From: a virus
DNA length: 58,466 bases
Virus record (IMG/VR): IMGVR_UViG_3300018914_000069
Span: 1 to 58,466 of that record
Reading direction: 5' to 3' (one strand)
Both the position numbers and the translations under genes were made by a program. The first letter of the stretch is position 1; every line of letters starts with the position of its first letter. Below, piece by piece: positions 34,860 to 42,540 of this stretch. The notes under the pieces were generated by a model. That model did no database searches. It was not told where the DNA came from and saw only the letters and a program-made list of their open reading frames with translations.

Positions 34860-35184
34860 CCTGAATACCCTCGGTTTCCCGATATTTAAATAGGGGAGTA
34901 GACCATATCATCAACTATTAGGGGAAATAGTTGGTCAGCGCTTCGCAATACAGGATTTCACTGTAAAGCTACTTCCATTAGGAATGGTCGTTGCACCTTC
35001 AAGGATACAATGATCCGAGCTTGGCACAGGATTATCATATCGACTTTTGACTTAGACTTCCCCTGTTAGCACTATCATTAACAAGCCATTTCCTGCTTGA
35101 AGCTAATCGCTGATAGCACACCCTAGATTTCTAGGTTCACTGACTTTTCATTCGCACATCGCTGCGCGAAGCGACTATAATTTA
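34860..35184 (-). ncRNA. Group I intron in the RNA polymerase gene
   Basis: 325 nt between the two polymerase exons. On the RNA strand it shows the group I core: AATCCTGTGCCAAGC (P4-P5 region), GAAGGTGCAACGACCATTCC (P6-P7), and the P7 partner in GATATGGTCT. P7 is a perfect 6-bp pairing, GACCAT with ATGGTC (plus-strand positions 34984-34989 and 34901-34906). CAACTAT/ATAGTTG forms P8, and TCGG-GAAA-CCGA forms P9. Exon 1 ends in T, the intron ends in G, and a P1 of CGAT with GTCG gives the required U-G pair at the 5' site. No endonuclease is encoded in it. Extra pairings between the P7 strands suggest an IA class. Confidence 0.9.
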
Positions 35185-37122
35185 ATCGATCACGTAGTTA
35201 TTTTCCATACATAACCACTTAATTACGTCCAAATTCACGTTCCCACTGTTCCAAATCTTAGTGATGTTATTGGAGATAATACCAATGTTACCCCCTGTGT
35301 AGGCAGCTTTAAGACCTTGATAAATTGCCTGATTGCTTATAATGTCTTTACCCGCAGTTGCCATATTGTAATACAATGGCACAATATCTGTCATGTTTCT
35401 TTCTGCAACTTTTATGATAGTGGGATCTGCACAAACAAGACTTTTATCTCCATCGTTGTCGAACATGAGGATTTTGCTTATTGGATCATGTACACTGGTG
35501 TACAGTCCGTTTGTAATGAACCATCTGCCTTTTTCTTTATCCACTACATTTGTCCTTACCGCATGCTCCAAGTAAAGGTGAGGACTCCGTAAACAGTCCA
35601 ATTTTGGCATGTTCTTATAAAGTCTACATGATACCTCTCCGTTTGCCAAAAGACCGCTAGGTTGCTTTTCACCGAGTATCAACCACTGGCAGAAGGCGTA
35701 AAGATCAGGACATATAAAAGTGTACTTTCCTTCAACGTCAATCTTTCCTGCTCTTGCTTCCTTAACCATGCTCCTTTTGACATTTTTCAATATTTCCTTG
35801 CTATATGTATCGCTTAGTAACTCAGGATATATCTCCAATGCTTGTTGAAGATAGTTCTTATACTTATTCGACTCAACTACACCAAGAACTTTTAGCATTG
35901 TTTTTTTGTCTTTACCGATATTCATAATACTTGAGATGGTGCTTTTACAAATTTCACTTATCTCATCATCAGTCATATCGGTTAAAGTTTGTAACATCTG
36001 ATAATTTAACTTAGCATTGGCAGGTAGATCTTCTTCCTCATTACATTTTCCTGCTTGGCAATTATATTTCTTGAACTTTTCTTTATAGGCATCCCAATCA
36101 GAGTAGTACTTCCACATTTTAAATTGACTCTTGGTGAGAATGATTTCGATTCCATCCTTCAATAAATCATGCTGCTTTCCATAAATGTCAGTGACAATAC
36201 CGCATTTTATATCACTGTTTCTATTATGCTCTCGGATGAACTTATCAAAGGGGAAGGGGACAAGTAACCCTTTAATCCAAGGTAGCCTAATCATCATGCT
36301 TTTCTTTGATTTTCTAGGGAGAATCATCCCGCACCCGTCAGTGTGATTAATAAGAATGTCCATTTCCTTACGAGTTATTTCGTAATTCTTTTCGTCAATG
36401 AAATCAACAACGCTGCGTACTGTAGTCTCCATATCATCAACTACAATGACTTTATCAATGTCAAAATCTGTCCACGGATCAGTTGCAGAGTTGCACAAGG
36501 CGAGATAGGCAAGGTATTTATTAATATTAACCCCACCTTGCTTGTTGATGTCATCCACTGACAATCCGCAAGTTAAAGAATTTTGATGTTTGTTCAGTAC
36601 ACTTTCTTTAATAAAAACGGTTTTCTTAGTACGAATTTGCCCTGCACTTGCCGTAAAACAAACGTACTTTTCACCTTTGAACATGAATCCGTTAAGAATA
36701 ATGTCTTCAAGAATATTAAAGAAATAAGTTTGAACTACAATGAGGTCTTCAGAGAAAGTATCTTGTTTAATTCCCAGAGTTCTTGTCAATACAGAATCAA
36801 ATACAGATATCACATGCTTTTTTCCTATTTTCGATTCATTTAGTGTTCTAATCTCAGTATTGTTTGCAAATTCAGCGTACAGTAAATCCTTTAGTTTCTT
36901 GATACGTTTATTAATGCTTGTAAAGTGTCTTTCTAGCTTAAGTCCGAAGGCAGCCGATATGTTCTTTTTATTGCGTAATTTTTTTACATGGTTTTTAAAC
37001 CTATAAGCCTTATTCAATTTATTATGTATCTTGTTTTCTTTTTCATTGTAAAAGAAGCTGGTGTCTACACTATAAATATGTACTTGTTTATCCAAACTAA
37101 TTACGATTCCCTCCGTCTCCAT
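35185..37122 (-). CDS. yonO: Single-chain RNA polymerase (YonO/QDE-1 family), exon 1
   Basis: The ~646-residue N-terminal exon of a two-barrel RNA polymerase like SPbeta YonO, which transcribes SPbeta late genes. The catalytic DxDGD is present as D-N-D-G-D (codons at 35446-35460), preceded by the family patterns NMPKLDCLRSPHLYLEHAV and HDPISKILMF. Exon 1 ends ENNYVID; the stop codon right after it lies in the intron. Spliced to exon 2 the enzyme is about 870 residues. The start is uncertain: TTG 37128, ATG 37122, or an ATT or TTG after GGAGGG. It overlaps the preceding gene by about 30 bases. Confidence 0.85.
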
Positions 37123-37357
37123 CTTCAAGTGTACAAATCATCATATCCTCAATTTCATCTAATTCATAATATTTACCTTCTTCAAGCTCGAAGCCATTCT
37201 CATCAAGCGTGTAGCCAATCACATCAAGATATGTATAAGTACGATTCCGTTTTGAATCATTAAGTTTCTTTTCACCGTATGTATTTAGAAGATATTCTTC
37301 GATACTTGAAAAGTGGTGGGGGATATTTGATTCAACAATTTTGATTTTTTTATTCAT
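37097..37357 (-). CDS. Small acidic protein before RNA polymerase
   Basis: An 86-residue protein, basic at its N-terminus (MNKKIKIVE) and strongly acidic at the C-terminus (YELDEIEDMM, TLEDGDGG). Not recognised. Its 3' end overlaps the polymerase start, so the two are probably co-translated. No good ribosome binding site precedes its ATG (GCAGAATATT), which fits translation control by the leader upstream. Confidence 0.55.
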   Translation of the reverse strand: MNKKIKIVESNIPHHFSSIEEYLLNTYGEKKLNDSKRNRTYTYLDVIGYTLDENGFELEEGKYYELDEIEDMMICTLEDGDGGNRN

Positions 37358-37363
37358 AATATT

Positions 37364-37433
37364 CTGCTATTAAAACCACAGCGAAAACATAGCAGTGTAC
37401 ACCTCCAGATGGATTTAATTTGATGTGTGGTTT
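37364..37433 (-). promoter_or_regulatory. Possible attenuator leader of polymerase operon
   Basis: On the RNA strand GGAGGTG (37400-37406) precedes a six-codon reading frame MFSLWF (37370-37390). Two inverted repeats overlap here and exclude one another: CTGCTAT/ATAGCAG (37364-37395) and AAACCACA/TGTGGTTT (37373-37433). Such a layout could couple leader translation to expression of the polymerase genes. Inferred from sequence only. Confidence 0.35.
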
Positions 37434-37446
37434 CTTTTAAAAGCAT

Positions 37447-37599
37447 TTATGCGGAATGATCTCGAACATATTGCACATAGTCATAGAAATCATCGTATTC
37501 CTCCTTGGATTCGTATGGGTGAAGTCCAAATGGGTTTGAGGATTTTCCATAAATTTTAGATAGAGCCAAATCAATGTTGTTTGGTTTAAGGTATTTCAC
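37447..37599 (-). CDS. Small protein, first gene of leftward operon
   Basis: 50 residues, starting MKYLKPNNIDLALSKIYGKS and ending YDYVQYVRDHSA, from a GTG at 37599 with GGAGGTG five bases upstream. Not recognised. It is the first gene behind the leftward promoter at 37621-37649 and thus the first product of the polymerase operon. Confidence 0.6.
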   Translation of the reverse strand: MKYLKPNNIDLALSKIYGKSSNPFGLHPYESKEEYDDFYDYVQYVRDHSA

Positions 37600-37620
37600 G
37601 TATTCACCTCCTTTATCTAT

Positions 37621-37649
37621 ACAATATATTTTTACTTATTATTTGTCAA
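37621..37649 (-). promoter_or_regulatory. Leftward promoter of RNA polymerase operon
   Basis: Minus-strand TTGACA (37644-37649), 17-base spacer, TATTGT (37621-37626). It should be used by host RNA polymerase to start the leftward genes, including the phage polymerase. Confidence 0.7.
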
Positions 37650-37744
37650 GTCATCTGATTATTTTATTTATTATGTAGTATTTCTTCATTATATGGTCAC
37701 GGAAACAGGGTTGATTACACTACAGATTATTTTTATCCTTTGTA

Positions 37745-37772
37745 TTGACATTCCTTGCCAATTGAATATAAT
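37745..37772 (+). promoter_or_regulatory. Rightward promoter of recombinase-like regulator
   Basis: TTGACA (37745-37750), 16-base spacer, TATAAT (37767-37772). Both hexamers are perfect. ATTGAAT direct repeats (37761-37767 and 37772-37778) surround the -10 and could be operators. Confidence 0.8.
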
Positions 37773-37804
37773 TGAATTATCAACGGAAATAGGGAGGGAA
37801 TAAT

Positions 37805-38827
37805 ATGCTGGCAAATGTATCAGAGTTGCATGTCAATACGGTTTTCAATGATGTTGAGACTTTTTTCAATGAAGAGTTACGATCCGACAATACCAGAAGA
37901 GCGTACCGAAATGACATTGAATCTTTCTTTAAATACATGAGAAATAAAAATATTAATGAGCTTACATACACCGGAAAGAAAGGTGAGGGCTGCGACTTAT
38001 GGTTCGAGTATAAGGACATTCTTCGGTATCGGAGTTATCTAAAAAAAATCTACCCTAAAAGTGCCACAGTAGAGCGCAAAATTGCATCGGTCAGAAAGCT
38101 ATACAAATACTTTGCAAAAAACAACTACAATATTAATCCTCATGCGTTTGAACTGGAATGGGAAGATGAGGACGATACAGACAGTGTAGGAGTACTCTCA
38201 GTACAAGAAGCGATCACAATGGTCGAGTTAGCAAAAGAACTGCCAAATGGTGAGGAAAAATCTCTGATAATTGAACTAGCGTATATGACATCCATTCGTA
38301 TTTCCGCAATTTTAAACATCACATGGGATAAATTTCGCTTTATCGGTAACGATCTATGGGAAATCAAAATTAAAGATAAAGGGAAGAAAAATAAAAAGCC
38401 CATCTTTGACGAAACATATCAACGCCTATATAAGGCAATGAAAAGAGCAGGAGAAGAAAAGGTTTTTACATTATCCTATACAACCATTTATGACACCATA
38501 AAGGAACTTGCAAAGCGAATGGGGATTTCTGAGGAGCGAAAAATAAGTCCGCACAGTCTCAAAAAAACTATGATCAATTGGACATTAGACCAACTTAAAG
38601 ATGTTTTGTTAGCAGCTAAACAAGGCAATCACTCACTAGATGTAATGATGAAGAATTATGTTAGTCAAAATCCCGACTACTCTAACTATCCATTGATGCT
38701 AATGAAGAAGGGCAATGACATCACGCCCCTCATGGAATTAAGCAAAGAAGAATTGATTGCATTGATACAGAGAGCGAGCTTCGGTACACAAAATGAATTG
38801 CTTTCTTTACTAAAACAAGAGAAGTAA
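37805..38827 (+). CDS. Tyrosine recombinase-like protein, possible regulator
   Basis: A 340-residue protein with a SAM-like N-terminal domain and a recombinase catalytic domain. Arg165 (TSIRISAIL), a Lys in KDKGKKNKK, His250, His276 and Tyr285 are present, but the second catalytic Arg is Lys253 (HSLKKT where HxxR is normal). Reduced or lost strand cleavage is possible. SPbeta uses a recombinase-like protein without recombinase activity (MrpR/YopR) as master repressor; position at the divergent switch suggests the same here. It could also be the true integrase. GGGAGGG precedes the ATG, and its own terminator follows. Confidence 0.75.
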   Translation: MLANVSELHVNTVFNDVETFFNEELRSDNTRRAYRNDIESFFKYMRNKNINELTYTGKKGEGCDLWFEYKDILRYRSYLKKIYPKSATVERKIASVRKLYKYFAKNNYNINPHAFELEWEDEDDTDSVGVLSVQEAITMVELAKELPNGEEKSLIIELAYMTSIRISAILNITWDKFRFIGNDLWEIKIKDKGKKNKKPIFDETYQRLYKAMKRAGEEKVFTLSYTTIYDTIKELAKRMGISEERKISPHSLKKTMINWTLDQLKDVLLAAKQGNHSLDVMMKNYVSQNPDYSNYPLMLMKKGNDITPLMELSKEELIALIQRASFGTQNELLSLLKQEK

Positions 38828-38850
38828 AATATCTCTTGTTTTCTTCTTGT
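38812..38850 (+). terminator. Rho-independent terminator after recombinase-like gene
   Basis: AAAACAAGAG (38812-38821) pairs with CTCTTGTTTT (38833-38842), followed by CTTCTTG. The stem overlaps the end of the gene. Confidence 0.75.
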
Positions 38851-38905
38851 AATAAATAAAAATATAATGTAAAATGAAAATAAAATATCTTAAGGAGATG
38901 ATCAT

Positions 38906-41077
38906 TTGAGTAATGAAGTGATTGAGATTGAATTAACACCAGTAAAAGAAGTGTCGTACAAAGAGAATACTAACTGGGGACTGTATGCCTGTGACACTCC
39001 AGATTTTGAGCGTGTTGAGTACAACCGTCACGGCAACATAAGCGTTTCTGGGATTATGCCCCGACTCGTAATTAACGGAAATTACAAAGCACACCTAATT
39101 AAAACGATTCACCCGCGTTATGGGGTGGGATACCAAGTTAAATGGATTGAGCAAATCTTACCTTCATCTGTCGCAGAGCAGCGAGCCTACCTAAAGTCCA
39201 TTCTCACCCCGTTACAAGTTGAAGCCATTTATGAAGCTTACCCAAATGAAGATGTAATTCAATTATTCAAAGATAATACATTTGACTTTAAACGAGTCAA
39301 AGGCATAGGGGAAATTACCTACAAGAATATCCGTGAAAAGGTACTTGAAAATCTCAATGTGCAAGCTGCACTATCTAAATTGAGCCGATATAATATCACA
39401 TACAACATGATATTGAAGCTAATCCGACAATACGGCTCATCGGAATTAGCCATCCAGAAGGTTGAAAGCAATCCATATTGCCTTGCTACAGACATCTCTG
39501 GAGTTGGATTCCTTAAAGCGGACTCTATTGCTCATAGCATGAATTTCGATCCGCAGAGTTCGTTTAGAATACGAGCTGCTATCGAATATGTCATTGAACA
39601 AGAACAGTTTAACGGGCATACATACATATCTGCAAAACAACTGACCGAAATGACTCAGGATTTATTGCAACTTCCTGCTGACTTAATTACTGAGCAAATA
39701 AATGTCCATGAAAACATTGTTCGTATTGATGACAAGATTGCCCTTAAGAGGACTTATGAAGCGGAAAAATACATAAGCGTTAAACTGAAGGAAATGTTGG
39801 AGAACTCGACCCAATTGGGGTTCGATCCTGATGAGTTCATTCAAGAACAAGAAGAATTATTAAATATAAAATTAACAGAACAACAAAAAGGATTCATTTA
39901 CAATATCAAAAAGAGTAATGTTAACCTTCTTATTGGGTATGCGGGTACGGGCAAGTCGCAAATGCAGAAGCTATTGATTAACTTACTGAAGAAATTAGGC
40001 ATCACTTACCGTTATTTGTCACCCACTGGAAAAGCTGCTAAGATTCTTACCAATTACATTGGTGAAGAAGCAACAACAATTCACCGAGCGATTGGCTTTG
40101 ACTTAAAGGGTATTATTCCAGAGCAATTTGTAATCGTGGATGAATCAAGTATGTTAGGTGTCCTACTGGCAAGTCGATTACTAAAAAACTGTACTCATCC
40201 AAGATTGCGTATTTTATTTGTGGGTGATCCGTTCCAGTTGCCGTCAGTTGAAGCTGGCTGCTTACTCCATGATTTGATTAGTAGTGGGATCTTCCCTGTA
40301 ACAGAATTGAACCATGTATTCCGTCAGGAAGAGGGTGGTATTCTCGATGTTGCAACAAAGATAAGACAGGGCACTCCCTTTATTGAAAGTGACTTTAGCG
40401 GTGGGCAGATGTTTGGCAAAGATTTGCAGTTTTACTCAGTTGAGCAAGAAAAAATGATTGGTGGATATAAGTACGGATTTAATAAGTTACTAGAGAATTA
40501 TGAAGCAGACGATATTATGGTGCTTTCACCGACTAAAAAGGGTAATTTGGGTACGATCTCAATAAACACAGTCATTCAGGATATTGTAAATCCTAAGAGT
40601 GATGACAAAGTTGAATATGAATATGGAACAGGCGTGTTTTATCGCGTTGGTGACTCCATTATCAACACGAAAAATCTATATGAAGTTAATACAATCGATG
40701 GAGAAAAAACGAATGTAGTTAATGGCGATATGGGTAAAATTATTGAGATTGACCTACATAACAAGAAGATGATCATTGACTATGGTTTCGCAAAAGTTCC
40801 TGTAAGTTTTAGTGATCTGGATACAATCTTACATTCATATTGCATCACGATACATAAAAGTCAGGGTTCGGCTGCGAAAGCTGTGATTGTTTTGTTTGAT
40901 AAGTCGCATACATATCAACTTAATGCAAACTTGATTTATACAGCTATTACTCGTGCAAAGGAATATGTATTTATGCTATGTCAGGCCAATGTTATCAATC
41001 GAGCGATAAAAAAGGTGGAGAATTTACAACGGAATACATTTCTTAAGGATTTACTGATTGAAGATGGCGATAAATAA
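38906..41077 (+). CDS. RecD2-like DNA helicase
   Basis: A 723-residue SF1B helicase. The N-terminal region has HhH-type segments (FKRVKGIGEITYKNI, LATDISGVGFLKADSI). The motor has Walker A GYAGTGKSQ near residue 344, Walker B VIVDESSML, FVGDPFQLPSV, LNHVFRQ, TIHKSQGS and YTAITRAKEYV. RecD2 enzymes unwind DNA 5' to 3' and act in repair and replication. The TTG start at 38906 has AAGGAG eight bases upstream. It is read with the following small gene. Confidence 0.9.
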   Translation: MSNEVIEIELTPVKEVSYKENTNWGLYACDTPDFERVEYNRHGNISVSGIMPRLVINGNYKAHLIKTIHPRYGVGYQVKWIEQILPSSVAEQRAYLKSILTPLQVEAIYEAYPNEDVIQLFKDNTFDFKRVKGIGEITYKNIREKVLENLNVQAALSKLSRYNITYNMILKLIRQYGSSELAIQKVESNPYCLATDISGVGFLKADSIAHSMNFDPQSSFRIRAAIEYVIEQEQFNGHTYISAKQLTEMTQDLLQLPADLITEQINVHENIVRIDDKIALKRTYEAEKYISVKLKEMLENSTQLGFDPDEFIQEQEELLNIKLTEQQKGFIYNIKKSNVNLLIGYAGTGKSQMQKLLINLLKKLGITYRYLSPTGKAAKILTNYIGEEATTIHRAIGFDLKGIIPEQFVIVDESSMLGVLLASRLLKNCTHPRLRILFVGDPFQLPSVEAGCLLHDLISSGIFPVTELNHVFRQEEGGILDVATKIRQGTPFIESDFSGGQMFGKDLQFYSVEQEKMIGGYKYGFNKLLENYEADDIMVLSPTKKGNLGTISINTVIQDIVNPKSDDKVEYEYGTGVFYRVGDSIINTKNLYEVNTIDGEKTNVVNGDMGKIIEIDLHNKKMIIDYGFAKVPVSFSDLDTILHSYCITIHKSQGSAAKAVIVLFDKSHTYQLNANLIYTAITRAKEYVFMLCQANVINRAIKKVENLQRNTFLKDLLIEDGDK

Positions 41078-41139
41078 ACTTCTTGGGTGAAGGGATCAGT
41101 CATTCTCTTTGCCCGAACCTTTACTTTTGGAGTGATGAC

Positions 41140-41433
41140 ATGAAACGTGATTTCTATATATACAATCCAGCACAAGCTAATTTCTTTTTACAAAAAGGAT
41201 TGGTGCCTGTTGAGATTGGAAAATTAAAGGGAAGTGTGTATATAAAGTTTCTTCGAAATGTAAAAAGTGAAGAGGTTTTTGGAGAGTGGTGTAATCAGAA
41301 TAAAAGTAAAACACTACCCGAATCGGGTAGTAAATTTTTAAAAACGGTACCCGAAAAGGGTAGTGAATTTATGAATAATAAAAAATCGCTACCCGATTCG
41401 GGTTCAAAATTGGACAACATAATAATTAAATAA
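41140..41433 (+). CDS. Small protein with three LPxSGSK repeats
   Basis: A 97-residue protein. Residues 1-50 (MKRDFYIYNPAQANFFLQKG) form a small domain of a kind seen in phage proteins that I cannot name. The second half repeats L/V-P-E/D-S/K-G-S-K/E three times; the DNA of these repeats is palindromic (see 41314-41404). I use the ATG at 41140 with GGAGTGA upstream rather than 41083. It lies between the helicase and a likely DNA-binding protein. Confidence 0.55.
   Translation: MKRDFYIYNPAQANFFLQKGLVPVEIGKLKGSVYIKFLRNVKSEEVFGEWCNQNKSKTLPESGSKFLKTVPEKGSEFMNNKKSLPDSGSKLDNIIIK
41314..41404. repeat. Three palindromes, CTACCCG-N3-CGGGTAG type
   Basis: CTACCCGAATCGGGTAG (41314-41330), GTACCCGAAAAGGGTAG (41347-41363) and CTACCCGATTCGGGTTC (41389-41405). 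Centres lie 33 and 42 bp apart, close to whole helical turns. No further copy was seen in the window. They lie within a coding region but directly upstream of a likely DNA-binding protein gene. Confidence 0.65.
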
Positions 41434-41529
41434 TTAATATCAAATAAAAATAGTATAATTAATGACCATATCTTTATTGTCGCGCACGAATGCGCTCCAT
41501 ATGAAAATCTATTTGAAGGGATGTGTACC

Positions 41530-42261
41530 ATGCCAGAATTCAATACTGGATCTGATAACTATCATGAAGGGAATTTTCTTTTACTTTACAATAAATACTA
41601 CACTGAAGATGATCCTCAGCAATTAACACCTAAAGAATTATATACGCTGCTTATCTTGAAGGAATATTCCTCAAAGTTGACTGGGAAAGTTGTCACTACA
41701 TACAATCTAATGGGACATTTGTTACCTTTCACTAATCTATCTGAAAAGAAAAAGAATGCAGCTATCGCTAAATCTTTAATGCAATCCCTTAGAGCGAAAG
41801 GTGTTATTGAATATGATGAACCGAAAGATGCGAATGATCCAGTTATAGTTGACATTGAGAGTGTGAAATATGTACAAAATGATTCTCGAACAAGTTTTCA
41901 ACCGATACCTGATTTTATTTTGAAACGCACAATTGATCCTGATGAATTATATGTATTGATTGTTGTACATAATATTGCCAAGATGTGTGATAAGGGTGAG
42001 TACTCAAAGCCTTATTTCCGTAACAAAAAGAACTGGGGAACATTATTATCCAAAGGAGATTCTACGGCAGAAAAGATTGTAAACCGAATGTGTGAGAAAA
42101 AAATATTATATTACTATGAAAATGATACACACTATGACCGAGAGAAGAATAAATTTGAGCAGCGCCAAGGAAAATATTATTTATTCCCACAGGAACATGA
42201 AGAAGAACGGATAGCTAAAAGGGATATGGAAAGGGAAACTAGAAGAGAGATTAAGAGGTGA
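41530..42261 (+). CDS. Probable winged-helix DNA-binding protein
   Basis: A 243-residue basic protein. Residues ~25-110 look like a replication-protein or primosome-type winged helix (QLTPKELYTLLILKEYSSKL, SLMQSLRAKGVIEYDE), and a second similar helix set follows (DPDELYVLIVVHNIA, KIVNRMCEKKILYYYEN). The C-terminus is highly charged. It may bind the palindromes just upstream. AAGGG lies nine bases before the ATG at 41530. A strong terminator follows. Replication initiator or regulator cannot be distinguished. Confidence 0.5.
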   Translation: MPEFNTGSDNYHEGNFLLLYNKYYTEDDPQQLTPKELYTLLILKEYSSKLTGKVVTTYNLMGHLLPFTNLSEKKKNAAIAKSLMQSLRAKGVIEYDEPKDANDPVIVDIESVKYVQNDSRTSFQPIPDFILKRTIDPDELYVLIVVHNIAKMCDKGEYSKPYFRNKKNWGTLLSKGDSTAEKIVNRMCEKKILYYYENDTHYDREKNKFEQRQGKYYLFPQEHEEERIAKRDMERETRREIKR

Positions 42262-42281
42262 ATTTATCACCTCTTTTTTTA
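42254..42281 (+). terminator. Rho-independent terminator
   Basis: AGAGGTGA (42254-42261) pairs with TCACCTCT (42267-42274), followed by TTTTTT. Ends the transcript of the helicase group. Confidence 0.9.
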
Positions 42282-42353
42282 ATTTGATTTGGTGACGATA
42301 TAGACGTGTATCGTAAAAGTATAGGTGTGATATGGGATTAAGTCGATTTTAGG

Positions 42354-42375
42354 TGTAAAATATGCCCCCTGCTTG
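42354..42375 (+). repeat. Flanking repeat, left copy
   Basis: TGTAAAATATGCCCCCTGCTTG resembles TGTAAAATAGCCCCCTACCTTG at 43846-43867 (same orientation, one gap and two mismatches). The pair brackets the endonuclease gene; the sequence resembles insertion-sequence ends with TGTAAAA repeats. Confidence 0.55.
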
Positions 42376-42423
42376 GTTATGGTGTGGGGATGAGAAAATA
42401 AAGTAAACAAAAAATATAATGTA

Positions 42424-42453
42424 TTGACTTATTAATAGAGATTATGGTACATT
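42424..42453 (+). promoter_or_regulatory. Candidate promoter for endonuclease gene
   Basis: TTGACT (42424-42429), 18-base spacer, TACATT (42448-42453) with upstream TATGG. Moderate match. Confidence 0.45.
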
Positions 42454-42540
42454 AAACTAATGGAGGTGATGGATAAGATATTTTTATTTAATAAATTTGT
42501 ACAGTAGGTTTTTGTGTTTTTGTAAAAAGGGAGAGGTTGT

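Larger units (their letters stand above)
1833..34898 (+). repeat. Strand-polar GGGGAG motif, 24 dispersed copies
   Basis: By hand count the plus strand carries GGGGAG at 1833, 1958, 4029, 5812, 9498, 9704, 11080, 14313, 15030, 16065, 19997, 20004, 20253, 21078, 21662, 23057, 25794, 27002, 28011, 29766, 29885, 31925, 33437 and 34893. Most extend to AGGGGAG and many to TAGGGGAG. Copies fall both in genes, where the sense strand reads CTCCCC (often Ser-Pro or Leu-Pro codons), and in intergenic hairpins. The opposite orientation occurs about five times in the same region, and the right arm has only two copies (near 55054 and 56617). Function unknown; see findings. Confidence 0.75.

Noticed and set aside
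42464-42507. Twelve-codon leader peptide before the endonuclease gene
   Set aside because: Its ATG lies two bases after GGAGG, too close for initiation, and no attenuator hairpin is present.
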